Source: Syntrophaceae bacterium UBA5761 (GTDB lineage: Bacteria > Desulfobacterota > Syntrophia > Syntrophales > UBA4778). From it: DNA of 33,278 nt. A program made the position numbers and the translations under genes. The stretch covers positions 1-33,278 of the forward strand of contig DIEZ01000049.1 in the NCBI GenBank assembly GCA_002418885.1, read 5' to 3'. This document shows positions 18,891 to 26,865 of this stretch, piece by piece. Each line of letters opens with the position of its first letter. Positions within the stretch are counted from its first letter, which is position 1. The notes beneath the pieces are model-generated. The model had not been told where the DNA came from, did no database searches, and saw only the letters and a program-made list of their open reading frames with translations.

Positions 18891-18907
18891 AGCTTCCACG
18901 ATGCCAA
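18891..18907 (-). promoter_or_regulatory. Candidate sigma54 (-24/-12) promoter ahead of the response regulator
   Basis: On the minus strand the site reads TTGGCATCGTGGAAGCT. GG and GC are exactly ten bases apart, and TTGGCA matches the -24 box. The -12 box has AA where TT is usual. It is about 100 bases ahead of the regulator ATG, in the gap after the kinase, which would allow autoregulation. Confidence 0.4.
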
Positions 18908-18922
18908 GCCTCGCCTCAGGCC

Positions 18923-20440
18923 TCACGGGGAGACGCCGAGCCGGATGTAGAAGATGGTGCCCTGCCCGGGGATCGATTTGACGCGGATGTAGCCGCCGTG
19001 GTTCTTCACTATCCGCCGGCAGATGGCGAGCCCCAGCCCGACCCCTCTTTCCTTGGTCGTGAAAAAGGGCTTGAATATCTTCTGCATCTCCTCCTTGTCC
19101 ATGCCTCTCCCCGTGTCCCGGATGGCGATGCCGACGGCGTCGCCTTTCTCGCTCTCGATCCTCGACGTCCTGAAGAGCAGCGTTCCGCCCTCCGGCATGG
19201 CCTCGACGGAGTTGAAGGAGATGTTGAGGATAACCTGGACTATCTGTTCAGCGTCGATTTCCACCTCCGGCAGGTTGGGGTTCAGGTCCGTCTCCACGAC
19301 AATCCCCTCCGCGGCGTGGTTCGCGCGGATGAGAGAGACGGCCTTCTCGATGACCCGGTTGATGTCCTGCTTCTTGAGGTCGAGCCGGAACGGTTTCGCA
19401 TAATCGAGAAACTGAGAAACCACCCTGTTCAGGCGGTCCGTCTCCTCGATTATGACGTCCAACAGCTTCCTGCCTTCCGTCCCCTCGACCTCGGATTGGA
19501 GGTACTGCGCCGCCCCCTTGATGGAACCGAGGGGGTTGCGGATCTCATGGGCGAGGCCCGTGGCCATCTCCTCCAAGAGCGCCGCCTTCTCCTTCTCCAA
19601 TTCCTCGTCGAATCCGTAGATGGAGGTAAAAAAATCCTTGCTCTCGGGGAAAAAGTACTCAAATGCCTTCCTCAGTACCTGCCTCAAGGGGTCGAGGGCT
19701 ATGACGATGAGAAGCGCCGCCATGACAACTATCGCAAACTCCGGCATCGGTCCTTTCCCGAAAAGACCGTCAACGACAAAGAAAACGGCCGTCGCGAACA
19801 GGATCATGACCAAGACGATGAAGGCCCTTGCCATCAGTTCGTAAAGCTCGGGAAGGTCCGGGTGGTTTATGGTGAGCAAAAAGAAATAGAGCAGGCCCGC
19901 CGTAGCCATCTCGGAGAGGCGCGGCCCGCCGTAGCCGAAATAGGCGAGGAGGTCCGTCATGCCGATGACCGCTGCTGCGCCACAGGCCAGGGCCGCATAT
20001 GTCATCCGTTTTCTCTCCGTCCCGACGGCCTTGCTTCTGATGAAAAGAAGGAGGGCGAGGTAGCAGCCCGAAAGAACCAGTGCCGTATAGAAGAAAATGA
20101 GGCGGTCTCCGTAAGGAGCGGTGTCGGGGAACAGAAAAACGGCCATGGTCGCTGCGCTCCCCGCCGCCGCCAGGGCGACGACCCGCCGGGGCAGGAAACC
20201 TTTACCCATGAACAACCGGCTGAATGCAACTGCCAGAGGAGGAACCGAAAAGGCGCCGAGGTAGTGCAGGCCCTTGAAAAAGGCCGAAGGAGAAAGGTCC
20301 GAAAAGAACTTGCCCGCCTCCTGCGCAAAAAGGGCGAGACACAGGGAGGCGAAGGCTATCTGCAGGGGGTTTTTCTTCTTGCGGATTAGAAGGGCGACGG
20401 CGATTATAAAGCTGATCGCCGCCAGGGCGAAAGTTTCCAT
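18923..20440 (-). CDS. Membrane-bound sensor histidine kinase
   Basis: The protein has 505 residues, taking ATG 20440 just after an in-frame GTG. The N-terminal half is a multi-helix membrane region of about seven or eight segments, such as ALAAISFIIAVALLI and FIVLVMILFATAVFFVV. It has no recognisable periplasmic sensor domain, so the signal may be sensed in the membrane. The HisKA dimerisation box is LAHEIRNPLGSIKG (about residue 300), with the phospho-accepting His. The ATPase domain shows ILNISFNSVEAMP (N box), IRDTGRGMDKEEM (G1) and GVGLGLAICRRIV (G2). It is the first gene of the minus-strand unit and should phosphorylate the adjacent NtrC-type regulator. The stimulus is unknown. GC content is high, like the regulator and 5' purL. 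Confidence 0.92.
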   Translation of the reverse strand: METFALAAISFIIAVALLIRKKKNPLQIAFASLCLALFAQEAGKFFSDLSPSAFFKGLHYLGAFSVPPLAVAFSRLFMGKGFLPRRVVALAAAGSAATMAVFLFPDTAPYGDRLIFFYTALVLSGCYLALLLFIRSKAVGTERKRMTYAALACGAAAVIGMTDLLAYFGYGGPRLSEMATAGLLYFFLLTINHPDLPELYELMARAFIVLVMILFATAVFFVVDGLFGKGPMPEFAIVVMAALLIVIALDPLRQVLRKAFEYFFPESKDFFTSIYGFDEELEKEKAALLEEMATGLAHEIRNPLGSIKGAAQYLQSEVEGTEGRKLLDVIIEETDRLNRVVSQFLDYAKPFRLDLKKQDINRVIEKAVSLIRANHAAEGIVVETDLNPNLPEVEIDAEQIVQVILNISFNSVEAMPEGGTLLFRTSRIESEKGDAVGIAIRDTGRGMDKEEMQKIFKPFFTTKERGVGLGLAICRRIVKNHGGYIRVKSIPGQGTIFYIRLGVSP

Positions 20441-20726
20441 CACAGCATCAACCTTCGGCGTCGGGACGCCTTCCCGATTTCTCAGTCAGGACATAGGGGA
20501 TTATACGCATTTTCTCGTGTCTCCTGGAAACCGTCTTTGCCCTGACCATGCAGGTGGGTTCGTTATCAAAAAGTCAGCCTACAATACCGTCAACCGCCGT
20601 ACTTTTCAACGCCATTTCCTCTCTCTCACCCGGACGGACACCTTTCAGTACAAGGTGCTCAGGTTTTCCGCAGCGTTCTCGACAAACGACATCCCCCAAA
20701 AGTAAACTCCGTGTAACACTTGCCGT

Positions 20727-20871
20727 CTTCGTAAAAAGTCCAAAAACGTCATGCCGAACTCGATTAAGCCCGCCCCGTACTCGATACGGGGGCATCCAGA
20801 ACATATTGAATATACTGGATTCCAGCGTTCGCCGGAGTGACGAAAGTGGTAATTCTCGACTTTTTGCGAGT
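20727..20871. repeat. MITE-like element with CTCGTAAAAAGTC-type ends
   Basis: CTTCGTAAAAAGTC (20727-20740) is the near inverse of GACTTTTTGCGAG (20859-20871). Inside is a hairpin, CCCCGTA (20773-20779) with TACGGGG (20785-20791), and the repeat-like phrase TGGATTCCAGCGTTCGCCGG. It has no coding capacity. Related copies lie at 30621-30741 and, as a right end only, at 31771-31783. Confidence 0.65.
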
Positions 20872-20906
20872 CCATAACACTTCAAAACAAGGTGCCATTT
20901 GTTTAT

Positions 20907-20935
20907 TTGACATCCTTTGAACATAATAGTATAAA
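20907..20935 (+). promoter_or_regulatory. Strong sigma70-type promoter of the surface protein gene
   Basis: TTGACA (20907-20912), a 17-base spacer and TATAAA (20930-20935) are almost ideal. The leader would be about 125 bases. AAGGAGG (21053-21059) lies eight bases ahead of ATG 21068. The signals are intact although the gene behind is broken. Confidence 0.75.
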
Positions 20936-21067
20936 TCATCTCAGATTACGGTGAGATAGACAGCTTAGGGGGTGTATGAGAATACGCCCTGTGCTTTTGA
21001 AGACACAGCGCTACCTGTCACAACGGGGGCGTAAAAATTCCTTGCTGACTCAAAGGAGGAAAAGAGC

Positions 21068-23358
21068 ATGGCAACTGCAGTAGATTGGACTACCAACAAA
21101 GACCTGATTCAGGAGTTGTACATCGCCTTTTACGGGAGGCCGGGGGACCCGGGAGGGATCAAGCACTGGGCGGAGCAAATTACGGGCAATGCAACCTTGG
21201 CGGACAATGTAACAAAGGACCTGGTTAGGTCGTTCATTCGTTCATTCGTTCAGGTGAGGCGAGGACGCGCATAGGTAACGTAGACGACCCGTTGATGCAC
21301 GACAGCATAATCGAGAAGATATACTTCCAGCTCTTTCATCGAGAAGTATTACAGAGTGAACTCAACTCCTTCAAGGACAAACCCATAGAGGACGTACGTA
21401 TTGATCAGCATACTCAATCCTGCCGCAGGGACGACGGACGCAACCACCCTCAGCACCAAGCTACAGTACGCCAATTGGTTTGTGCAGGCCCTCGACCCGA
21501 ACGGAGACGGCATTGCCAACGACTCTTCCGACGGAACACATTTCGCGGCGGAATTCAACGGCAATGTGGATGCATCGGACGTAGCCGCGAAGATGGCCTT
21601 CGTCGACCACAAAACAACCACTCTGACAAAGGCTGACGTACTTGCAAACATCCAGACCCTCGCAGTGGACCCGGGAGAAGTGAACGAAGCAAATAATATA
21701 CCCCTTGCGGCCCCGACGATCACAACTCCAGTGGCCGACGACAACATGGTGAACGCTGTAGAAAGGGCATCCGGCTTCACCGTAACCGGCAAGGCGGAGG
21801 CGGGCGTCACAGTGACGCTGACCGTAACGGATGGCGCGGGCCACGCGGTGACAAAGTCGGCCGCGGCCGACAGCAAAGGTAACTACGGTATCGCCTTGTA
21901 CCCCGGCGACGGCATCCTGGCCGACGGCAACCTTATCTTGAGCGCCAAGGCCACAGACGCGGAAGGTAACACCTCGCAGCCCACGACCAAGACCGTGCTG
22001 CTCGACACGACGATTCCTGTCTTCGTGTCCGCCGAGACCAACGCCGGCAGCGACGAGGTGATCCTTACCTACAGCGAGGCGCTCGACGGGCAGCATGGGC
22101 CGGCAGCCGGCGACTTTACGGTCAAGGTGAACGACATGGCTGTTGTGCTCTACGCCACCACGCCAGTTATGGTCTCCGACAAAACCGTCACGCTCAAGCT
22201 GGCGAGTGCGGTTACCGGCACCGACACCCTAACGGTGAGTTACACCGACCCGACGGCGGGCAACGACGCCAACACCATCCAGGACGCCGCCGGCAACGAC
22301 GCGGCCTCGCTATTAAACCAGACGGTGACCAACAAAGTAGCGGGGGCGTTTTCGGTATATCTCAATGAGGGTGTTGTCACCTTCGACGGCACCAAGGGTA
22401 ATATCACTATGACGGTCGATACGGACCACGTTGCGACCTTCTCCAGTGGCGGCGTCGAGGCGTCGACGAAACCCGACTTGGATGATGTGACCCGGATCAT
22501 TGTCGACGACGAATGGATGCTCTCAGCATCCGCTGGTGACATGAGCCTACCGAAGTTAGTAGTCGGTGAGGGGGATGTCATGCTGACCAGCAGCGTAGAC
22601 AATCCCGCCGGATCAACCGTTCTTTACAACGTGCAGACCCGTGTCACCTTCCAGGACGACAAACTTTATATCGCCGAGGGTACATATGGGAACACAGTTG
22701 TCGTCAACAGCGCGTCGGTTACCGGTGGTACGGTGGCCGTACACGGGGTAAGCGGGGGCAATACGGAAGCGCTTCAAGTAACCGGCACGTCGGGCAGCAA
22801 CACTGTTGACTTAAGCCGTTTCAGTACCACCGATGCGTCGATCCTTAGTGTTGGGAATGGAAGGTGCGGACGCCGTCACTCTGAGCAACAACGCGAAAGA
22901 GAGCGTTGATTACCATGATTCTACCCATGGCGGCGACACCATCAACAGTTTCGATACGAACGATGATCACTTGGTCATTCGGCGGACTGACTTTGGTGGG
23001 CTCGGGGTCAGCATTTTCAGCACCGGATACGGATACGATCGGTGAGATGCCTCTTCGACCTCAAAAGTCAACTTGGCCGCCCCTGGTGGCAATTTCAACG
23101 GCGTCATCCGCATCTTGGATGACGCCGCCTTCGACTGGAGCGACGTCGTCACTGTCGTGAACGGAGCCATCACCGGAAATAATGGCGGTGTCGATCTCAT
23201 TCTGGCCATAGATAACTACCATGACACCAGAGTGTATTTCTGGAACGATGGATCGAGGGGGAATGCCGACTCCTCGGTGCAAGCCGGGAGAGCTGACACA
23301 GATATGTACGCTGGTTGGAGTGGGGGACGCCCAGCAGGTTACGATTGGTGTAAGCTGA
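21068..23358 (+). pseudogene. Broken DUF4214/SwmB-like surface (S-layer or adhesin) protein gene
   Basis: This reads as a single protein of about 760 residues spread over shifting frames. The N-terminus (21068 on) has LYIAFYGRPGDPGGIKHWAE, a DUF4214-type motif seen in secreted S-layer or repeat proteins. It is thrown out of frame at 21231-21252 and continues as GNVDDPLMHDSIIEKIYFQL. It shifts again near 21390 and then stays open to about 22850 through Ig-like and SwmB-like segments (VILTYSEALDGQ, TDTLTVSYTDPTAG). It shifts near 22855, meets an in-frame TGA at 23043, and shifts once more near 23305. It ends plausibly as LVGVGDAQQVTIGVS at the stop 23356-23358, just before a terminator. No signal peptide is seen, so type I export is possible. 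The domain calls are from memory of the families. Confidence 0.75.
21231..21252 (+). repeat. Eight-base tandem duplication that breaks the reading frame
   Basis: CGTTCATT occurs at 21231-21238 and 21239-21246, followed by a partial CGTTCA (21247-21252). Deleting one unit restores a continuous frame that reads SFIRSGEARTRIGNVDDP. Confidence 0.85.
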
Positions 23359-23851
23359 GACCACCGCACATCAAACTTCAAAGGCCCCTGTTCCTCATGA
23401 GGAGGCAGGGGCCTTTTTTCGATCCTTTACCGGCTTCCGCCGGAACGACAACGATCTTTTTTCTACTCCCTTGCAAGTTCGCCGACCATGATAAACCTAA
23501 TACCGGGGGGGAATAGGGGACATTCTATATCCCCTCTTGTCAAGAACTTTTTAAATCGTATTTATTTCTATTGGTTGCGATACCTTCCCGGCGACTGAGC
23601 GCACCTCACCATCGGGTTTTTTCAGGGGTCGGCGAGTTTCTCTCACTTCGGCGAACTCAAAGCCTGATCGTTACGTTTATCCGACATCCGGCGAGGAAAT
23701 TCCTGCACCGGCGTCCATCATTCCTTATCAAGGCTTTTGAGTTCAGAGAGAGGCCCGGGATTGTCCCGCCCGGAGTTGTTTCACCCCAACGTTGTTATGA
23801 ACGGGCTCTCTCGCCGAACAACCGATTTTTCCGGGGGGAATAGGGGACGGG
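23359..23851. other. Non-coding stretch after the surface protein gene
   Basis: Begins with the terminator at 23381-23419. A partial copy of the GGAATAGGGGAC repeat follows at about 23511-23522. Next comes some 300 bases (23530-23830) with no credible frame on either strand and no family I recognise. Another partial copy, GGGGGGAATAGGGGACGG, lies at 23833-23850. Confidence 0.55.
23381..23419 (+). terminator. Rho-independent terminator after the surface protein gene
   Basis: AAGGCCCCTG (23381-23390) pairs perfectly with CAGGGGCCTT, and the top of the loop also pairs as CCTC/GAGG. A run of six T follows. It lies 22 bases after the inferred stop at 23358 and supports that stop as the true end. 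Confidence 0.85.
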
Positions 23852-24130
23852 GGAATAGCGGACGTTCTTAACATTTAAACTTTCCCTGGACGATTCGATC
23901 TATTAAAGAAGGCCACATGCCGAGACTTTTCCCGGCCATAGCCATAGCGCCATGATGGGAAAGAAAAGAGATGATAGATAGGACGTCGAAGCAGTATTGG
24001 CTCGTTTTGGTCCCGGCAAGGGATGGCAGGGCGCGGGTAGGCAAGTCGGCGGCAAGAGGTCAGGCATTGGCCGAAAAGAGCGGCGACCTACTTCTTGAAG
24101 AGTGAAGGTTTAAATGTTAAGAATGTCCCC
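23852..24130. mobile_element. 279-base element with inverted ends, possible RAYT-type transposon remnant
   Basis: The left end GGAATAGCGGACGTTCTTAA (23852-23871, continuing ACATTTAAAC) is the inverse of the right end GTTTAAATGTTAAGAATGTC (24108-24127, continuing CCC). The interior starts a short plus frame near 23916 reading MPRLFPAIAIAP, faintly like the start of IS200-like REP-associated transposases, and soon stops. Read as a deletion derivative this is inference. The inverted ends are plain. Confidence 0.5.
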
Positions 24131-24155
24131 GATTTCTCTTTCTCGATTTCTCTCC

Positions 24156-24719
24156 TCACTCCAGGTGGATGCTGATGATGTCCTCTTTCTGGACCGGCAC
24201 CTGGAGGACTTGGCCGTTGCGCAGTTGGATCCGGATGCCTTTGGTGCCGGCCGCGGCCATGGCCTTGGGAACCTCGATCAGCTTGAAATTCTGAAGGCCC
24301 CAATTTTTGAATTTTCCGTCGGGGCATTCGATGTCGAAGACGGCCCAGGAGTAAATGGCGGCCTGGAAAACGGTCCCGTCCGTCTTCTCGAATTCGTAGA
24401 CCCGATACTGGCCTTTGGTGAAGAGGAAGCTCGGTGTGAGTTCCCACTTTTGGCCCGTGGCTGCGATCCGGCGAAGCTGTTTTAGGTGCACTTTAGTGCC
24501 GACCCCTCTCCGGTCCATGAGTGTTAGCTCCGCATCCTGACCGTATTTCCCTACCTTACAGTGATTGGCCTTGCTGTCCGTAGAACTGACCAGCATGAGC
24601 GGGGCTCCCGGTTCCAGACCGGTCGGCTCCGCCGTGGCTGCAGCCGCCCCGGCCAGCAGAATCATGACGGCAATGAAGACGCCCCCTATTTTCTGGATGA
24701 GTTTTAGATCCCTTATCAT
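24156..24719 (-). CDS. Small exported protein of unknown function
   Basis: The protein has 187 residues from ATG 24719, chosen because AAAGGAGGAAGGAG stands directly upstream. A 75-base longer frame has no such signal. A typical signal peptide is visible: basic MIRDLKLIQK, hydrophobic VFIAVMILLAGAAAA, and probable cleavage after ATA (about residue 30). The mature part (about 157 residues) is beta-rich, with alternating lysines and aromatics such as WELTPSFLFTKGQYRVYEF, and contains two cysteines. It ends in RIQLRNGQVLQVPVQKEDII. I recognise no family. A good promoter (24771-24799) makes it a single-gene unit. It is flanked by a repeat element and an IS. Confidence 0.75.
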   Translation of the reverse strand: MIRDLKLIQKIGGVFIAVMILLAGAAAATAEPTGLEPGAPLMLVSSTDSKANHCKVGKYGQDAELTLMDRRGVGTKVHLKQLRRIAATGQKWELTPSFLFTKGQYRVYEFEKTDGTVFQAAIYSWAVFDIECPDGKFKNWGLQNFKLIEVPKAMAAAGTKGIRIQLRNGQVLQVPVQKEDIISIHLE

Positions 24720-24770
24720 TTTTCTCCTTCCTCCTTTATTTATTTCATGCGGTGATTCTGCTTCGCCTTG

Positions 24771-24799
24771 AAGATAGAAGAAGCGGCTTCCCAAGTCAA
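24771..24799 (-). promoter_or_regulatory. Sigma70-type promoter of the small exported protein
   Basis: On the minus strand TTGACT (24794-24799) is followed after 17 bases by TATCTT (24771-24776). It lies about 50 bases ahead of the start and just outside the left end of the neighbouring IS. Confidence 0.6.
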
Positions 24800-24816
24800 G
24801 GGTATAAATCTCCCAG

Positions 24817-26254
24817 TGTCAGTAACAAATGATATGTCCGGTTTTGTAGCACACAATCTGTCCGGTTTGATATGGTCACCGATGGAGGTGACGGATGAGA
24901 CGGACGGAGATGCGACAGGAGAACCGGAAGATGCGATTTGAAGAGGTATATTTGGGATGGAGCGAGAAGCGGTTGACGCAGGAGACAGCGGCTCTGGTCT
25001 TGGGGGTAAGTGATCGGACGTTTCGGCGGCACATTGATCGGTACGAGGAAGAGGGGTTGGAGGGATTGTTGGACAAGCGTTTGACGCAGGCCTCATTTCG
25101 TCGAGTGCCGGTGGATGAGGTGATGGCGGTTGCTGAACGCTATGACAGTCGCCATCGGGGGTGGAATGTGAAGCATTTTTACGGTTGGTATCGGCGGGAT
25201 GGAGGCAGGCGCAGTTACGCTTGGGTGAAGAACACGCTTCAATCGAAAGGTTTGGTTTTGAAGTCTTCCAAGCGGGGGGCACATCGTAAGCGGCGGGAAC
25301 GAGCCCCTCTGCCCGGCATGATGCTGCATCAGGATGGGAGCAGCCATGAATGGGTTTTCGGCAAGAAGTGGGATTTGATCGTGACGATGGATGACGCGAC
25401 CAGCGAGCATTACTCGATGTTTTTTGTTGAGGAGGAAGGGACGGATAGCAGTTTTCAAGGGGCTCGGGATGTGATTGTTCAAAAGGGCTTGTTCAGCTCT
25501 CTGTACACGGACCGGGGGAGTCATTACTGGTTCACACCCAAGGAAGGGGGAAAGGTCAGTAAAACGCAGCTGACTCAGTTTGGCCGAGCCATGAAACACC
25601 TTGGGATTCAAATGATCGCGGCTTATTCTCCTGAGGCGCGAGGCCGTAGTGAGAGGGCCTTTGAGACTCATCAGGACCGGCTTGTCAAGGAGTTGGCTTT
25701 TCATGGAATCACCGACATGAATGCCGCCAACCGTTATTTGACAAAAGTGTATCTCCCTGCGTTCAACGCCGAGTTCATGCAGCCGCCCCTTGAAGAAGGG
25801 TCAGCGTTTGTTCCTTGGATTGGAGAAAATCTTGATGACATCCTGTGTGAACAAGATGAGCGGACGGTCAGCGCTGACAACTGCGTCAGCTTTGAAGGAA
25901 TGAAACTCCAAATTCCAGCAAACCAATATCGCTGCCATTACGTCAGGGTCAAGGTCCAAGTCCATCGGTATCCGGATGGGTCACTGGCCATCTTTCACGG
26001 TCCGAGAAAGCTGGCTGATTATGACCAGCGGGGGAAGCTCAAAAAGGTAAAAAAGGCGGCTTGACGGAGTTACCCACAACCATCTCCCGCCATGCTCCGC
26101 AAAGGCTGCGAGAGATTGGCCGTGGATAACTCCTGCTCAGAGGTATGCGTAAGTCCGCCGCTCACCTCCTGCTCAAAAAAGGAATCCTTTCTTGAACAGA
26201 AAAAGCGGACAATTCATTTGTTACAAAACCGGACAATTCTATTTGCTCTTGACA
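24817..26254 (+). mobile_element. IS1202/ISNCY-like insertion sequence, complete
   Basis: About 1.44 kb with one transposase gene. The ends are inverted over roughly 45 bases: left TGTCCGGTTTTGTA (24835-24848) and right TACAAAACCGGACA (26222-26235). Both show a second TGTCCG repeat inside, a CAAAT block outside, and TGTCA/TGACA at the tips. No clear target duplication is visible. The exact tips are uncertain by some 20 bases. Confidence 0.75.
24895..26064 (+). CDS. ISNCY/IS1202-like DDE transposase
   Basis: The transposase has 389 residues with an N-terminal helix-turn-helix (RLTQETAALVLGVSDRTFRR, about 27-46) and an rve-type integrase core. The likely catalytic acids are D in LHQDGSSHEW, D in LYTDRGSHYW and E in RGRSERAFETHQ, spaced as in DDE enzymes. 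The C-terminal beta-barrel segment PANQYRCHYVRVKV is also typical. The start ATG 24895 has GGAGG at 24884-24888. The frame is intact and the ends are present, so the element may be active. The family name comes from recognising the general pattern. IS481-like elements are more distant relatives. Confidence 0.88.
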   Translation: MRRTEMRQENRKMRFEEVYLGWSEKRLTQETAALVLGVSDRTFRRHIDRYEEEGLEGLLDKRLTQASFRRVPVDEVMAVAERYDSRHRGWNVKHFYGWYRRDGGRRSYAWVKNTLQSKGLVLKSSKRGAHRKRRERAPLPGMMLHQDGSSHEWVFGKKWDLIVTMDDATSEHYSMFFVEEEGTDSSFQGARDVIVQKGLFSSLYTDRGSHYWFTPKEGGKVSKTQLTQFGRAMKHLGIQMIAAYSPEARGRSERAFETHQDRLVKELAFHGITDMNAANRYLTKVYLPAFNAEFMQPPLEEGSAFVPWIGENLDDILCEQDERTVSADNCVSFEGMKLQIPANQYRCHYVRVKVQVHRYPDGSLAIFHGPRKLADYDQRGKLKKVKKAA

Positions 26255-26376
26255 TATAGAAGACATGTAAATATTACTTGACAAAAGGCTGCACGGTGGT
26301 TCATAAAATAACCAACTCATCTACCAATGGAGGTAGAAGGAGCTCGGGGACCGCCTGAAAGGGCGGTCGCTGTCAT
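26065..26376. other. IS right end and short spacer
   Basis: Bases 26065-26254 are the non-coding right part of the IS. The following 120 bases hold no gene. Near the end GACCGCC (26349-26355) pairs with GGCGGTC (26362-26368). This hairpin lies eight bases after the stop of the minus-strand gene and may terminate it, though no T-run follows on that strand. Confidence 0.5.
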
Positions 26377-26865
26377 TTAGAGTCTTTTTTGGTAACGTCT
26401 TCCCAGATCCCTTCGCCCCCCTTCCGAATCCACGTGGTATGCCGTAATCCAGAACAGGGCCTTTTTCTTCTTTTGGAGAATGAGCACATAGTCGTATTCG
26501 GCAAGCCAGATGTACCGTCTTACGCCGATGTCCTTTGTGCCGTGATCGTAATCGAAGACCTTGATTTCAGGGCTTTCAGGACTTTCCATCGTAGGTTTTG
26601 CCCAGGGCAGTCGCTCGGCGCGTCGATAATCGATCAGCCGTTCCCCGCTATCTCGATTTTTTCTGGAAACGACATGCCAGAAACCCTCTTCCTTGTTGCA
26701 TCCGTCCGGCAGAATCCTATTGTCATAAAGGATCCTCATCCCCCGGTGGCAAACAGCGCCTCTCTTGAAATCCCCGTCAAAGACGGCATAGAGCCGCTCC
26801 AGGATTTCTTCCCATGTCCCCCGCAAGTCAAGAATCGGTGGCAGAAAGTCCGGCGTCCCGGCCAT
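26377..26865 (-). CDS. Small basic protein paired with DUF3800, possible BECR-fold RNase
   Basis: The protein has 162 residues, basic, with no signal peptide or helix. Notable segments are GFWHVVSRKNRD with a conserved-looking histidine (about residue 64), RAERLPWAKP, and a C-terminal block of strands, RRYIWLAEYDYVLILQKK then FWITAYHVD. This alternation and the late W-x-TAY strand resemble phage-type BECR (barnase/EndoU/colicin-D/RelE-like) nucleases. That is a pattern impression, not a demonstrated match. Its ATG overlaps the stop of the DUF3800 gene by one base (TGATG), so the two are translated together. The pair sits between two insertion sequences, as expected for a transferable toxin or defence module. 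Function unknown. Confidence 0.7.
   Translation of the reverse strand: MAGTPDFLPPILDLRGTWEEILERLYAVFDGDFKRGAVCHRGMRILYDNRILPDGCNKEEGFWHVVSRKNRDSGERLIDYRRAERLPWAKPTMESPESPEIKVFDYDHGTKDIGVRRYIWLAEYDYVLILQKKKKALFWITAYHVDSEGGRRDLGRRYQKRL

Larger units (their letters stand above)
20441..21067. other. Gene-free gap between the kinase and the surface protein gene
   Basis: A weak kinase promoter is possible on the minus strand: TATAAT at 20500-20505 with a poor -35 near 20525-20530. A MITE-like element lies at 20727-20871 and a strong plus-strand promoter at 20907-20935. Nothing convincing is seen in 20530-20725. GC content falls sharply from the kinase side to the right. Confidence 0.6.

Noticed and set aside
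17230..18981. Long plus-strand open frame (583 codons) opposite the NtrC-type regulator
   Set aside because: It is the mirror of a high-GC gene with strong codon bias. The protein is low-complexity, rich in Leu, Asp, Arg and Pro, and has no motif. The minus strand encodes a complete regulator.
18998..20389. Long plus-strand open frame opposite the histidine kinase
   Set aside because: Same mirror effect. No start signal and no recognisable domain. The kinase on the other strand is complete.
23073..23516. Separate small gene after the surface protein gene
   Set aside because: Its first half continues the protein sequence of the broken upstream gene. Its second half runs through the terminator, so it is a fragment and not a gene.
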